NCBI RefSeq assembly: GCF_023667495.1
Contig: NZ_JAMOZL010000002.1
Span: 1-64,000, forward strand
Origin: Dyadobacter sp. MSC1_007
Lineage (GTDB): Bacteria; Bacteroidota; Bacteroidia; Cytophagales; Spirosomataceae
DNA length: 64,000 nucleotides
Reading direction: 5' to 3'
Below, piece by piece: positions 46,388 through 55,105 of this stretch. The position numbers and the translations under genes were made by a program. The notes below the pieces were generated by a model. The model made no database searches, was not told where the DNA came from, and worked only from the letters and a program-made list of their open reading frames with translations. Within the stretch, counting starts at the first letter, position 1, and every line of letters begins with the position of its first letter.

Positions 46388-47584
46388 ATGCGACAATATG
46401 TTTCACTTGCGATACTCAAAAGTATCCTGTTCGTTGGCTTAGGAATAATAGGCTGCAAAAGCGACAGCGAGTTGGAGCCTGCCTTTGCGGCCGACTGTTT
46501 GGTAAAAGCTTCTCCCAATAGTGGCCAGACCGTGGCCGGGGCTTTCATTGTTACATACCAACCTTCGCAAACATTGCCGGATGCTCCCGGTGCGCGCGTC
46601 GCCGCGGCGGAAGCACTCACCGAACAATTTTTGGCCAGCAAACAAATCTCAGACGTGCGAACCGATGTGCTTGCCTCGGGTGAACAGACTACATTTCTTG
46701 CGCATCTGACAGAATTTGAATCGGAGCGGCTAAAACAGGACCCATCTGTAATGCTGGTCGAACCGGACAGGATCATGTCTATATGCAGCTGTGTCGACCT
46801 GGTCACTACGTCAACCTTGAATTGGAACATTGCGCAAACAGGATACGGCCGTGGTGATCTACAGACGACCAAAACTGTCTGGGTTGTCGACACGGGTATT
46901 GACCTGGATCACCCTGATTTAAATGTAGATACGGGCCGCAGTAAGTCTTTCATCACTGGACAGGTGTCCGCCGATGATGAGAATGGCCACGGTACCCACG
47001 TGGCAGGCATTATCGGAGCCAAAAACAATAATTTAGGTATAACCGGTGTGGCTTCGGGAGCAATTCTGGTCTCGTTACGGGTTTTGGATGATGAAGGCGA
47101 AGGCCGGTTGTCAGGCATTATTCAGGCTGTGAATTATGTGATACAGCATGGACGGGCCGGAGATGTTGTCAATATGAGCCTTGGTGGTGAAGGTATCTCC
47201 ACAACGCTTGAAAGGGCAATTACCCAGGGAGCTAATGCAGGTATCCTGTTCGCAATCGCTGCGGGGAACGAAGGGAAAGATGTGAAAAATTATTCGCCTG
47301 CGCGTGTCAACCATGCCAATGTATTTACGGTTTCGGCCATGAATCAGAACAATCAGTTCGCCTCATTTTCGAACTATGGAACCAGTATTGATGTATGCGC
47401 CTACGGTGTTCGCATCCAGTCCACTTATCCGAATGGCCGGTACGCCACTTTAAGCGGTACGTCGATGGCTACCCCGCACGTTTCCGGCTTGTTGCTGATC
47501 CGTGGAAGTAACCTGCCAACCCATGGGGCGGTTTCCGGCGACCGCGACGGCACACCTGACCCCATGGCGGGAGAAGGCATTTGA
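46388..47584 (+). CDS. S8 family subtilisin-like serine peptidase, lipoprotein
   Basis: A 398-residue subtilase. The signal peptide ends at a lipobox (VGLGIIGC, Cys23 followed by KSD), so the enzyme is probably anchored in the membrane, perhaps at the surface. An inhibitor_I9-like propeptide spans about residues 45-128 (FIVTYQPS ... VMLVEPDRI). The catalytic triad is intact: Asp168 (VVDTGIDLDHPD), His201 (NGHGTHVAG) and Ser359 (SGTSMATPH), with the oxyanion Asn294 (AAGNEGK). Two Cys in a row-like motif (SICSC) occur at the propeptide junction. Substrate specificity cannot be inferred. It is monocistronic, ending three bases before the convergent cupin gene. Confidence 0.93.
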   Translation: MRQYVSLAILKSILFVGLGIIGCKSDSELEPAFAADCLVKASPNSGQTVAGAFIVTYQPSQTLPDAPGARVAAAEALTEQFLASKQISDVRTDVLASGEQTTFLAHLTEFESERLKQDPSVMLVEPDRIMSICSCVDLVTTSTLNWNIAQTGYGRGDLQTTKTVWVVDTGIDLDHPDLNVDTGRSKSFITGQVSADDENGHGTHVAGIIGAKNNNLGITGVASGAILVSLRVLDDEGEGRLSGIIQAVNYVIQHGRAGDVVNMSLGGEGISTTLERAITQGANAGILFAIAAGNEGKDVKNYSPARVNHANVFTVSAMNQNNQFASFSNYGTSIDVCAYGVRIQSTYPNGRYATLSGTSMATPHVSGLLLIRGSNLPTHGAVSGDRDGTPDPMAGEGI

Positions 47585-47587
47585 TTG

Positions 47588-48079
47588 CTAATTCCTGATC
47601 ATTTCAACGCCATATTCCCGCAGGGAAGTTACAAAATGTTCGATGACGTGGGCGGGCGGCGGACCTGCGGGGCTGGGTAGGGGAGCGCCATCCGGTGCAG
47701 GTACGCTGTTATCCCAAAACCACTGGTCAAGTCCGGCGGGACTGAGCCACATCAGCACTTCCGCCTGTTCGGTTTGTATTGCAAAGCTATGTGGCACGTC
47801 TTTCGGCAGATATACGAATTCGCCTTCATTGACAGTAATTACTTGATCTCCAATCGTGTAACGAATACTTCCTTTGATAATAAAATACGATTCGTCTTCC
47901 CTTGAATGCGTATGAGCGGGCGGCTCTGACCCTCGGTTTACCACAATTCTGATAAGCGCCTGCCGCCCTTCCGTTTCGTGGCCCATTGAAAGAAAATTAA
48001 ACACTGCGCCGGGAATGGCACGGGTGTTTTCAGCATTTGGTGCGGATTTAAATCCTTGTTGTAGTTGCATTGTTTCCAT
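47588..48079 (-). CDS. Cupin domain protein
   Basis: A 163-residue single-domain cupin. Metal-binding motif 1 is visible (EPPAHTHSREDESYFIIKGS, with His-x-His and Glu) and motif 2 lies about 20 residues on (EFVYLPKDVPHSFAIQ, with the closing His). It ends in a helical tail. Relatives are annotated as quercetin 2,3-dioxygenase-like or as small-molecule sensors, but the function is unknown. It is divergent from a MarR gene; two operator-like palindromes lie in the 96-base gap, and one abuts its -7 box. It is therefore probably repressed by that MarR protein. Confidence 0.88.
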   Translation of the reverse strand: METMQLQQGFKSAPNAENTRAIPGAVFNFLSMGHETEGRQALIRIVVNRGSEPPAHTHSREDESYFIIKGSIRYTIGDQVITVNEGEFVYLPKDVPHSFAIQTEQAEVLMWLSPAGLDQWFWDNSVPAPDGAPLPSPAGPPPAHVIEHFVTSLREYGVEMIRN

Positions 48080-48094
48080 GTCGATTTAATTTTA

Positions 48095-48109
48095 GTCAGT
48101 TAAACTGAC
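48095..48109. promoter_or_regulatory. Palindromic MarR-type operator 1 beside the cupin promoter
   Basis: GTCAGTTAAACTGAC is a perfect 15-base palindrome. On the minus strand it directly follows TAATTTTG (48117-48110), a -7 box for the cupin gene, so bound protein would cover the transcription start. Confidence 0.7.
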
Positions 48110-48126
48110 CAAAATTAAATAATGTT

Positions 48127-48160
48127 TTTGAATATTAGTCAGTTTAACTGATTATTTTTG
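48127..48160 (+). promoter_or_regulatory. Promoter of the MarR gene with embedded operator 2 (48139-48151)
   Basis: TTTG at 48127-48130, a 22-base spacer and TATTTTTG at 48153-48160 match the Bacteroidota consensus. The palindrome TCAGTTTAACTGA (48139-48151) fills the spacer up to the -7 box. It shares the core TAGTCAGTT(A/T)AACTGA with operator 1. This layout fits autorepression by the MarR protein. Confidence 0.65.
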
Positions 48161-48175
48161 AAAAAATATTTTCAC

Positions 48176-48595
48176 ATGTCAGAACCGAACACAGGCGTTT
48201 ACTTGCGACAACTATACGATTCACTGGTGACCAATCTCCATAAGGAGCTGGCGCTGCAAGGATATGAAGAAATTACGCCTTCTCACGGATTGGTTTTTCA
48301 ATATATGGAAGAGAACGGCTCGCGCATCACTTCGCTTGCGAGCCTGGCGGGTATGACCAAGCAATCTATGAGCGCATTGGTTTATCAATTGGAAAATCTT
48401 GGATATCTCCTCCGCACTGCGGACCCGGATGATGGACGGGCGGTGCTTTTTGTTCTCACTGCGAAGGGAGAGCAATTGAAATCATTAGCGAAAAAAATAA
48501 ACCGCAGTTTTGAACAACGCTGGGAAGAAACCTTGGGTACAGAGCAATACACGCTCCTCCGGGGATTGCTGTTAAAACTGGTTGAGTCGGCCTGA
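48176..48595 (+). CDS. MarR family transcriptional regulator
   Basis: A winged-helix MarR repressor of about 139 residues. The ATG at 48176 was chosen because the upstream in-frame TTG (48158) lies inside the predicted -7 promoter box. The helix-turn-helix is at about residues 48-72 (SRITSLASLAGMTKQSMSAL) and the wing at about 80-100 (LLRTADPDDGRAVLFVLTAK), with the DxRA-type wing motif. Dimerisation helices lie at both ends. It is divergent from the cupin gene and converges on the molybdenum hydroxylase gene 13 bases away. The two matching palindromes in its promoter region support control of itself and of the cupin gene. Confidence 0.93.
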   Translation: MSEPNTGVYLRQLYDSLVTNLHKELALQGYEEITPSHGLVFQYMEENGSRITSLASLAGMTKQSMSALVYQLENLGYLLRTADPDDGRAVLFVLTAKGEQLKSLAKKINRSFEQRWEETLGTEQYTLLRGLLLKLVESA

Positions 48596-48608
48596 ATGAA
48601 GGGACGAG

Positions 48609-50846
48609 CTACAAAAGTTCATCAAAATGGATTGGTAGCTTGGTAATACGCGTCCCTGTGGCATGATACACGGCATTGGCAATGGCGGCAGGTACTGCCA
48701 CCAAACCTATTTCGCCCACTCCTTTGACGCCAAGCTCATTGATCAGCGTATCTTTCTCATCAGCAAAAATGACGTCCAGTTCATGAATGTCGGCGTGCAC
48801 CGGGATATGGTATTCGCCAAGGTTGGTATTGATGTATTTTCCCAGCTTTTCATCCATGATCGTTTCCTCATGCAGCGCTTTGCTGATGCCCCATACCATT
48901 GATCCCAGTATCTGGCTCCGTGCTGTTTTTGGGTTAATGATTTTTCCTGCCGCTACGGCTGTAACGGCCCGTGTCACGGTAATTATTTTCAAATCCTTAT
49001 CTACTTCCACCTCCACAAATGTAGCGCTGTGGGCTGCCTTGCTATATTTTCTGAGATTTAATACATCGGGGGCACCCATGTTGGTGGTTTCGATAGCGCG
49101 CCCGTTATTAAGGGAAATAATATCTTTAAACGAGACATAAGCAGTCGGGTCGTTCCTCAGGTAAATATTTCCATCTTTAAAAATTACATCTTCTTCACTT
49201 GCTCCCGCGATCGGAGAATTTTTGATGCCCGCCGCCTTTTTAAATAGCTTTTTCTTCAAAGTTTTTGCTGCAACTACAATCGCGACTCCCGTCGAAGCTG
49301 TCACGGAAGAACCACCTTGAAACATTGAAAAAGGCTTTTTGCTATCACCATAGTTAAATGTCACATCCTCCAAGGGTAATCCCAGTTCGTCCGCCGCAAT
49401 CTGGGACATGACGGTGAGCGTCCCTGTGCCTATATCGGTGACTGCATTGTTCAGGACCAGCTTCCCTTCCTTTGTGATCATTGCTTCCATCCGGGCAGGG
49501 AACTGATAGGCATCCCACATGCCCGTCGCCATACCGTACCCTACCAATTTATTTCTACGTATCGTGCTGCCGGGCGTTGGATTACGTTTTTGCCAGCCAA
49601 ATTTTTCCGCTCCCTTTTGGTAACATTCCCTCAATGCTTTGCTGGTAAATGGCTTTTGGGTCGAAGGATCGGTTTCGGCATAGTTTCGTAACCTGAATTC
49701 AAGTGGGTCCAGGTTCAACTTATATGCCAGCTGGTCCATTGTACATTCTATGGCGTGCATCGCAGTGACACCGCCGGGAGCCCGCATATCGATCGGCGTG
49801 TGAACATCGAGAGGCACCAGTTTATATTCAAAAAGTGTATTCGGTGCAGGGTAGAGCTTGTGGCTCCAAGCTACCACCTGTTCGGTATAATCTTCAAATT
49901 GCGATGTTTCCGAGACGGCCGAATGGTTCAGTCCGGTAAGTTTGCCGTTTTCATCCGTACTAAACCGCGTCCGTTGCACACTTTGAGGCCGGTGACTGAA
50001 TGAGAACATTTGTTTTCTGTCGAGTACCACGCGCACATTGCGTTTTAACAGCAGCGCCGCCATGACACACAGAAAAAGCTGGTATTGGGGCCGCAGGCCC
50101 GAGCCGAAAGCGCCGCCCACGAATGGCGCCAAAATCCTGACATCCTTGAAATGCAACCCAAAAACGTTAGCAACAAATACCTGATTGTTGATCGTGCCCT
50201 GGGTCTTGTCATATATGGTAAGCTTACCGTCGCCTTCGTAAACAGTGGTAGTAGCAAACAACTCGATCGGATTATGGTGTTCGACACCGTGCCAGTATTC
50301 CGACTCCACTTTCACCGGGGCATTTTTAAAAGCTCCTTCGAAATCACCGGTAGGCTTTGGCGGCGGTGGCCGTAGTATGGTGGCAAACCCTTTTTTCGCA
50401 TCTCTCGCTTTTTCAAGATTGTTGTCCAGACAGGTTTCGAATGGCTCTTCTTCATATTCAAACGATACCAATGTCGCTGCATATCTCGCCGTTTCAAAGT
50501 CGGTGGCAACAACCAATGCAACCGGCTGGCCATTGTATTTTATTTCTGCATCGTACAAAGGCTTGAACACAACGCCTGGCGGAGCGTCCATATCGGTGTA
50601 TTGCAAGTCAAACCAGGCTAGCTTGGGGCGGTTTTGGTGGGTAATTACCTCAATTACCCCGTTTACAGCTTTGGCCCTGCCCGTATCGACCCGCACGATT
50701 TTGCCTTTGGTAATTGTGCTGTTCACCACATAGCCGTGCAGTAAACCGGGCACATCATATTCGGCCGCATATTTGGCAGCACCGGTTACTTTCAATTTTC
50801 CTTCCAGCCTGCTGACCGGTTTTCCTACTGTCGGTTGTGTGGACAT
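48609..50846 (-). CDS. Xanthine dehydrogenase family molybdopterin-binding subunit (PaoC/YagR-like)
   Basis: The large catalytic subunit (745 residues) of a molybdenum hydroxylase, which oxidises aldehydes or N-heterocycles with water as oxygen donor. It begins with the PVSRLEGKLKVTGAAKYAAE segment typical of the family. Moco-binding stretches such as PFVGGAFGSGLRPQYQLFLC, DMRAPGGVTAMHAIECTMDQ and MFQGGSSVTASTGVAIV are present. The catalytic Glu lies in GVKGVGEIGLVAVPAA near residue 715. There is no Tat or Sec signal. It is the last gene of a three-gene operon, 40 bases after the FAD subunit. Length and motifs match aldehyde oxidoreductases of the PaoC/YagR type better than true xanthine dehydrogenases. 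The substrate is unassigned. Confidence 0.92.
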   Translation of the reverse strand: MSTQPTVGKPVSRLEGKLKVTGAAKYAAEYDVPGLLHGYVVNSTITKGKIVRVDTGRAKAVNGVIEVITHQNRPKLAWFDLQYTDMDAPPGVVFKPLYDAEIKYNGQPVALVVATDFETARYAATLVSFEYEEEPFETCLDNNLEKARDAKKGFATILRPPPPKPTGDFEGAFKNAPVKVESEYWHGVEHHNPIELFATTTVYEGDGKLTIYDKTQGTINNQVFVANVFGLHFKDVRILAPFVGGAFGSGLRPQYQLFLCVMAALLLKRNVRVVLDRKQMFSFSHRPQSVQRTRFSTDENGKLTGLNHSAVSETSQFEDYTEQVVAWSHKLYPAPNTLFEYKLVPLDVHTPIDMRAPGGVTAMHAIECTMDQLAYKLNLDPLEFRLRNYAETDPSTQKPFTSKALRECYQKGAEKFGWQKRNPTPGSTIRRNKLVGYGMATGMWDAYQFPARMEAMITKEGKLVLNNAVTDIGTGTLTVMSQIAADELGLPLEDVTFNYGDSKKPFSMFQGGSSVTASTGVAIVVAAKTLKKKLFKKAAGIKNSPIAGASEEDVIFKDGNIYLRNDPTAYVSFKDIISLNNGRAIETTNMGAPDVLNLRKYSKAAHSATFVEVEVDKDLKIITVTRAVTAVAAGKIINPKTARSQILGSMVWGISKALHEETIMDEKLGKYINTNLGEYHIPVHADIHELDVIFADEKDTLINELGVKGVGEIGLVAVPAAIANAVYHATGTRITKLPIHFDELL

Positions 50847-50886
50847 ATCTTTAATGATGTGTGGTCAGGAGTCACTTTTACGTCGC

Positions 50887-51906
50887 CTACGCCGAGGGTT
50901 GTGCGCCGGGCAATTGCGAATGGGGATCCAGGGCCATCAGGCCATTTCGGACAATTGCTTTTTTGGCAAGCTCTATTTTAAAGCTGTTATATTTAAATCC
51001 TTTTGCGCCTTCTAACATCATATCGGCGGCCGCCGCGAAACTATGTTCATCAGCCCTCTTTCCTTGCAAAAACGATTCCGCTTCTTTTAGCCGCCATGGT
51101 CTGTGTGCAACTCCTCCCAATGCAATTCTGGCCTCTTTGATGATATCTCCATCAAGTTCCATCCCGGTTGCCACAGACACCAGGGCGAATGCATAGGAAT
51201 GCCGGTCACGCAATTTCAGATAAGAATAGTTTTTTGCAAACCCTTTTGCAGGCAGGTCTATTGAAGTGATGATTTCCCCGCGTTTCAAATTATTATCCAG
51301 TTCCGGGGTATCGCCGGGCAGGCGGTGGAAATCTTCGAACCGAATATTGCGCTCACCATTTATGCCAGTCACATTTACGACTGCATCCAGCGCAGCTAAG
51401 GCCACACACATATCGGAAGGAAAAACAGCGATACAGTTTTCACTCGCCCCGAGAATCGCATGGATCCGGTTATATCCATTTAAAGCCGAACACCCGGAGC
51501 CGGGATTTCGCTTGTTGCAAGGCGCGTCGGGATCGTAAAAATAGTAGCAACGCGTCCGCTGCAGCAGGTTACCGCCGTTGGTTGCCATGTTTCGGATTTG
51601 CGCGGAAGCTCCCGCAAGTATCGCCTTTGACAACAAGGGATAGCGCTCTTCGATCAGTGGATGATAGGCTGTATCCGCATTGGTGAGAAATGCACTCAGC
51701 CGGACACCACCTTCCTCTATTTCTTCGATGGCGTGATGCCCGGGCAAGTGGTTGATATCAATCAGCAGATCCGGATGCAGGAGATTATATTTCCAAAGGT
51801 CGATTAAATTAGTGCCTCCGGCGATAAATGACCCATTGTCATGGGTGTTTAAGGAAGCTAATGCATCATCGATATCACTGGCCCGTATGTAATCAAAATT
51901 ATTCAT
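50887..51906 (-). CDS. FAD-binding subunit of molybdenum hydroxylase (PaoB/YagS-like)
   Basis: The medium subunit (339 residues), which carries FAD and passes electrons onward from the iron-sulfur subunit. The FAD-binding motif FIAGGTNLIDLWKYNL is near residue 28 and the second motif ATNGGNLLQRTRCYYF near residue 112. The insertion RCYYFYDPDAPCNKRNPGSG then C is the set of cysteines that binds an extra [4Fe-4S] cluster in E. coli PaoB-type proteins. This places the complex in the PaoABC subfamily. Its start overlaps the 3' end of the [2Fe-2S] subunit gene by eight bases, so the two are translationally coupled. Confidence 0.92.
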   Translation of the reverse strand: MNNFDYIRASDIDDALASLNTHDNGSFIAGGTNLIDLWKYNLLHPDLLIDINHLPGHHAIEEIEEGGVRLSAFLTNADTAYHPLIEERYPLLSKAILAGASAQIRNMATNGGNLLQRTRCYYFYDPDAPCNKRNPGSGCSALNGYNRIHAILGASENCIAVFPSDMCVALAALDAVVNVTGINGERNIRFEDFHRLPGDTPELDNNLKRGEIITSIDLPAKGFAKNYSYLKLRDRHSYAFALVSVATGMELDGDIIKEARIALGGVAHRPWRLKEAESFLQGKRADEHSFAAAADMMLEGAKGFKYNSFKIELAKKAIVRNGLMALDPHSQLPGAQPSA

Positions 51907-52369
51907 AGAGCCCCCTTTCCTTCACCTCCATAATGGCGTCGATAATGCCCATATTAGCCCCGCAACGACATAAGTTTCCGCTCATGAGCTCCTTAACTTC
52001 TTCGCGGGTCTTGGCTTTTCCCTCCTTCAATAGGCTGACAGCGCTGCAAATCTGACCTGGTGTACAATATCCACATTGAAAGGCATCATGGTCGATGAAT
52101 GATTGCTGCAAGGGATGAAGCTCATTCTCTCCTGAGATACCTTCGATAGTTGTAATGTTAGCGCCGTTTTTCATGACTGCGAGCGTGAGGCAACTGAGGA
52201 TTCTTCTGTCGTCACAAAGCACTGTACAGGCACCACATTGCCCGTGGTCACAGCCCTTTTTTGTGCCGGTCAGCTTTAAATGGTCTCGCAGGGCGTCCAG
52301 TAGCGACACCCACGGGGAAACCTGAATGTGGTATTGATGCTGGTTTACGTTCAGAGATATCCCTATCAT
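51899..52369 (-). CDS. [2Fe-2S]-binding subunit of molybdenum hydroxylase (PaoA/YagT-like)
   Basis: The small electron-transfer subunit (156 residues). The plant ferredoxin-type cluster is bound by CDHGQCGACTVLCDD plus the following Cys region, and the second cluster by FQCGYCTPGQICSA and GNLCRCGANMGI. Unlike E. coli PaoA, which carries a Tat leader, this protein begins directly at the ferredoxin fold (MIGISLNVNQHQYHI). The complex is therefore predicted to be cytoplasmic. It is the first gene of the operon, with subunit order FeS, FAD, Mo. A divergent permease gene lies 243 bases upstream. Confidence 0.93.
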   Translation of the reverse strand: MIGISLNVNQHQYHIQVSPWVSLLDALRDHLKLTGTKKGCDHGQCGACTVLCDDRRILSCLTLAVMKNGANITTIEGISGENELHPLQQSFIDHDAFQCGYCTPGQICSAVSLLKEGKAKTREEVKELMSGNLCRCGANMGIIDAIMEVKERGLYE

Positions 52370-52480
52370 TGGCAGCTGATTTAACTTGATGGAAGCGAAT
52401 CTTTAAAAACAATTATGCCAGTCAGGCGAATACATTGTAGCCCTGAATTCCGCTCAAAGTAAAAACGCTTAACATTCGAT

Positions 52481-52516
52481 TGTTCAGTTCGATTTATAAA
52501 TGTTCGAAACCGGACG
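52481..52516. repeat. 36-bp imperfect palindrome upstream of a permease gene
   Basis: The left end is TGTTCAGTTCGA and the right end GTTCGAAACCGGACG. It has the same length as the palindrome at 63626-63661 and shares many positions with it: TGTxC at the start, TT at 8-9, and GTxCxAAAxCGGAC at the right end. It sits about 100 bases before a permease ATG, as does or nearly does the second copy. It is probably a binding site for a dimeric regulator. Confidence 0.5.
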
Positions 52517-52612
52517 TTTTTTTAGTTAAAAATAAATGTAAATATCTGATTATAAGAATTTTACAATTTGGGTATGATTTTATTATCCGAGCTTCTGATA
52601 CCTTTATTAGCT

Positions 52613-55027
52613 ATGATCAGAAACTACTTCAAAATCGCCTGGCGGAACATTCTCCGGAACAAAGCTTTTTCGACTATCAACATTGTAGGCCTTGCCCTGG
52701 GCGTGGCCGCGTGCATCCTGATTTTGCAATATGTTGCATTTGAGTTAAGCTACGATAATTTCCACAAGAATGGTGGGCAAATCTACCGGGTGCGGCAAGA
52801 CCGCTATAATGAAGGAAAGCTCAGTACCCAATGGGCGGCTGGTGCCTATGCGGTCGGGAATTCTTTCAAAGATGCATTTCCGGAAGTCCAGGACTATGTG
52901 AAGCTTTTGGGGCGGGGAAAAAACCTGCTCGATTATGGCGACCGCAGTATTAAGCTGGAAAAACACTACTTAGCGAGTTCCTCGTTCTTCACCATGTTTT
53001 CCTATCCTTTAATTTTAGGAAACCCGAAAACCGCATTGGCTGAGAGTAATACTATTGTTTTGTCCGAATCGGTTGCGAAGAGGCTGTTCGGGAAGGAAGA
53101 CCCACTGGGTAAAACCGTGCGTGTCAACAAGCGAAGACCTTTTAAAATAACCGGGGTTTTTAAGGATATGCCCGCCAACACGCATTTCAAAACCGAAATG
53201 CTGATATCCTACGCCACATTCCTGAGCGATGTAAAGCCCGATAATCCTGAACTTGCCTGGCAGTGGGACGGATGCCTGACGTATATCAAGCTCCGGCCAG
53301 GCACTGACGCGAAAGCTTTGGAAGCAAAATTCCCGGCATTGATCGACAAACTGGCCGGGGCGGATCACAAAAAATACAAATCAGCGGCGGTTTATCTTTT
53401 ACAGCCACTGAAAGACATTCACCTCTACTCACACTTTATGATGGAGGCCGAGCCCAACGGCGACGGTAAAACGGTTTACCTGCTTTTGGGGATTGCGTTT
53501 TTCATTGTCGTCATCGCGTGGGTCAATTACATTAACCTGGCAACGGCCAGGGCAATCAACCGGGCAAAAGAAGTGGGCGTTCGCAAGGCGGTTGGTTCGC
53601 TGCGTGCTCAGCTCATCGGCCAGTTTATGACTGAATCTGTGCTTTTGAATGGCTTTGCCGTCGTTCTCGCATTGATCCTCGTCGCGTTGGCATTGCCGAA
53701 ATTCAATGAGATATCCGGGCAGGAATTGTCCTTTGCATTGCTAAGTAGCAAGATGTTCTGGGTTCCGCTGGTTGCATTGTTTGTGACGGGAGCGTTCTTT
53801 TCGGGACTATATCCGGCATTCGTTTTGTCGGGCTTTAAACCGGTTGCTGTGCTCAAAGGAAAAGTTCTGGCAACCCGCCAGGGCATTGTATTACGCAAGT
53901 CGCTGGTAGTGTTCCAGTTTGCCGCTTCGCTGTTTTTGTTGGTTGGTACAATGGCCGTTTTCCAGCAGATCCGGTACATGCGGGAGCAGAGCCTGGGTAT
54001 CAACATCGACCAGACTTTGGTTATAAACCCGCCCATCGTTGCTGACGACTCCACCTTTATGCGCCAGCTTGCTGCATTCAAAGAGGAGTTATTGCGTAAA
54101 TCAAATATCAAAGGCATTACAGCATCTACGGTTGTTCCTGGTCAGGCTTCCGATTGGAACGCAGGCGGTATCCGCCTCAAAGGCTCGGACGAAAGTCAGG
54201 GAAAACAATACAGGATAATCGGTGTGGATTATGATTTCCTGAAAACTTATGACCTCAAACTCATCGCAGGGCGCAATTTCTCGAAAGACTTCGGCAGTGA
54301 CCCTAAGGCCGTTGTGTTTAATAAAATGGCGGTCCAGCAGCTGGGTTTCAGCAATCCGGAAGATGCAATTGGAAAGGAAATTAATTTTTGGGGCGATATT
54401 TTCACCATCGTCGGCGTCACCGATAACTTCCACCAGCAGTCGTTAAGAGATGCATACGAGCCACTCATCCTGCGTTTGATCCCCGACTTACGCGGCTATT
54501 TTTCTGTGAAACTCTCGGGAGGCGAGGCCAGCAGCGCCGTTGCCAGCATTCGCGAAGAATGGAACAGGTTCTTCCCCGGTAACCCATTCGAGCACGAGTA
54601 TCTCGACGACCGGTTTAATGCGCAATACAGGGCAGACCAGCAGTTTGGGCTGGTTTTTGGGATCTTCACAGGCCTTGCAATTCTGGTCGCATGCCTTGGA
54701 TTGTTCGGGCTGGCATCTTTTACCACTGCACAGCGCACCAAAGAAATCGGTATCCGCAAAGTGTTGGGTTCCTCGGTTTTCGCGATCGTCGAAATGCTTT
54801 ACCGGGAATTCGTGATACTGATCGCCATTTCTTTTGTGATTGCAACGCCGCTGGCCTGGTTCGCCGTAAACCAATGGCTGGATAGTTACGCATTCAAAAC
54901 CGATTTGCAGTGGTGGTTGTTTTTGGCTCCTTTTGCAGTCGTGCTCCTGATCGCATTGCTGACAGTAAGTTTCCAGAGCATCAAAGCGGCGCTAACAAAC
55001 CCGGTTACGTCTTTGCGAAGCGAATAG
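52613..55027 (+). CDS. FtsX/MacB-type ABC transporter permease (no prefix domain)
   Basis: An inner-membrane permease of about 804 residues. The ATG at 52613 (MIRNYFKIAWRNILRNKAFS) matches the usual start of the family; upstream in-frame starts only add a hydrophobic fragment. It has the first membrane helix (STINIVGLALGVAACILILQ), a long MacB periplasmic core domain, three helices around residues 275-420, a second periplasmic domain and three C-terminal helices. It ends with the family tag FQSIKAALTNPVTSLRSE. Two FtsX modules are thus joined in one chain. No ATPase gene is nearby. Roles in the family include export of peptides or lipoproteins and mechanotransmission. A 36-bp palindrome lies upstream. 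Confidence 0.92.
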   Translation: MIRNYFKIAWRNILRNKAFSTINIVGLALGVAACILILQYVAFELSYDNFHKNGGQIYRVRQDRYNEGKLSTQWAAGAYAVGNSFKDAFPEVQDYVKLLGRGKNLLDYGDRSIKLEKHYLASSSFFTMFSYPLILGNPKTALAESNTIVLSESVAKRLFGKEDPLGKTVRVNKRRPFKITGVFKDMPANTHFKTEMLISYATFLSDVKPDNPELAWQWDGCLTYIKLRPGTDAKALEAKFPALIDKLAGADHKKYKSAAVYLLQPLKDIHLYSHFMMEAEPNGDGKTVYLLLGIAFFIVVIAWVNYINLATARAINRAKEVGVRKAVGSLRAQLIGQFMTESVLLNGFAVVLALILVALALPKFNEISGQELSFALLSSKMFWVPLVALFVTGAFFSGLYPAFVLSGFKPVAVLKGKVLATRQGIVLRKSLVVFQFAASLFLLVGTMAVFQQIRYMREQSLGINIDQTLVINPPIVADDSTFMRQLAAFKEELLRKSNIKGITASTVVPGQASDWNAGGIRLKGSDESQGKQYRIIGVDYDFLKTYDLKLIAGRNFSKDFGSDPKAVVFNKMAVQQLGFSNPEDAIGKEINFWGDIFTIVGVTDNFHQQSLRDAYEPLILRLIPDLRGYFSVKLSGGEASSAVASIREEWNRFFPGNPFEHEYLDDRFNAQYRADQQFGLVFGIFTGLAILVACLGLFGLASFTTAQRTKEIGIRKVLGSSVFAIVEMLYREFVILIAISFVIATPLAWFAVNQWLDSYAFKTDLQWWLFLAPFAVVLLIALLTVSFQSIKAALTNPVTSLRSE

Positions 55028-55051
55028 GTTCAAATTCAAGACTATATGAAG

Positions 55052-55105
55052 ATGATGACGTTATTTCCAGCCCAAGACGGCTGGCTTTAACGTCATCATT
55101 TTTTT
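55052..55105. terminator. Bidirectional terminator overlapping the sulfatase 3' end
   Basis: ATGATGACGTTA (55052-55063) pairs with TAACGTCATCAT (55088-55099). Inside it CCAGCC/GGCTGG forms a second helix. Six Ts follow (55100-55105). It ends the permease transcript. The right arm and T-run are also the last codons and stop of the convergent sulfatase gene. Confidence 0.85.
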
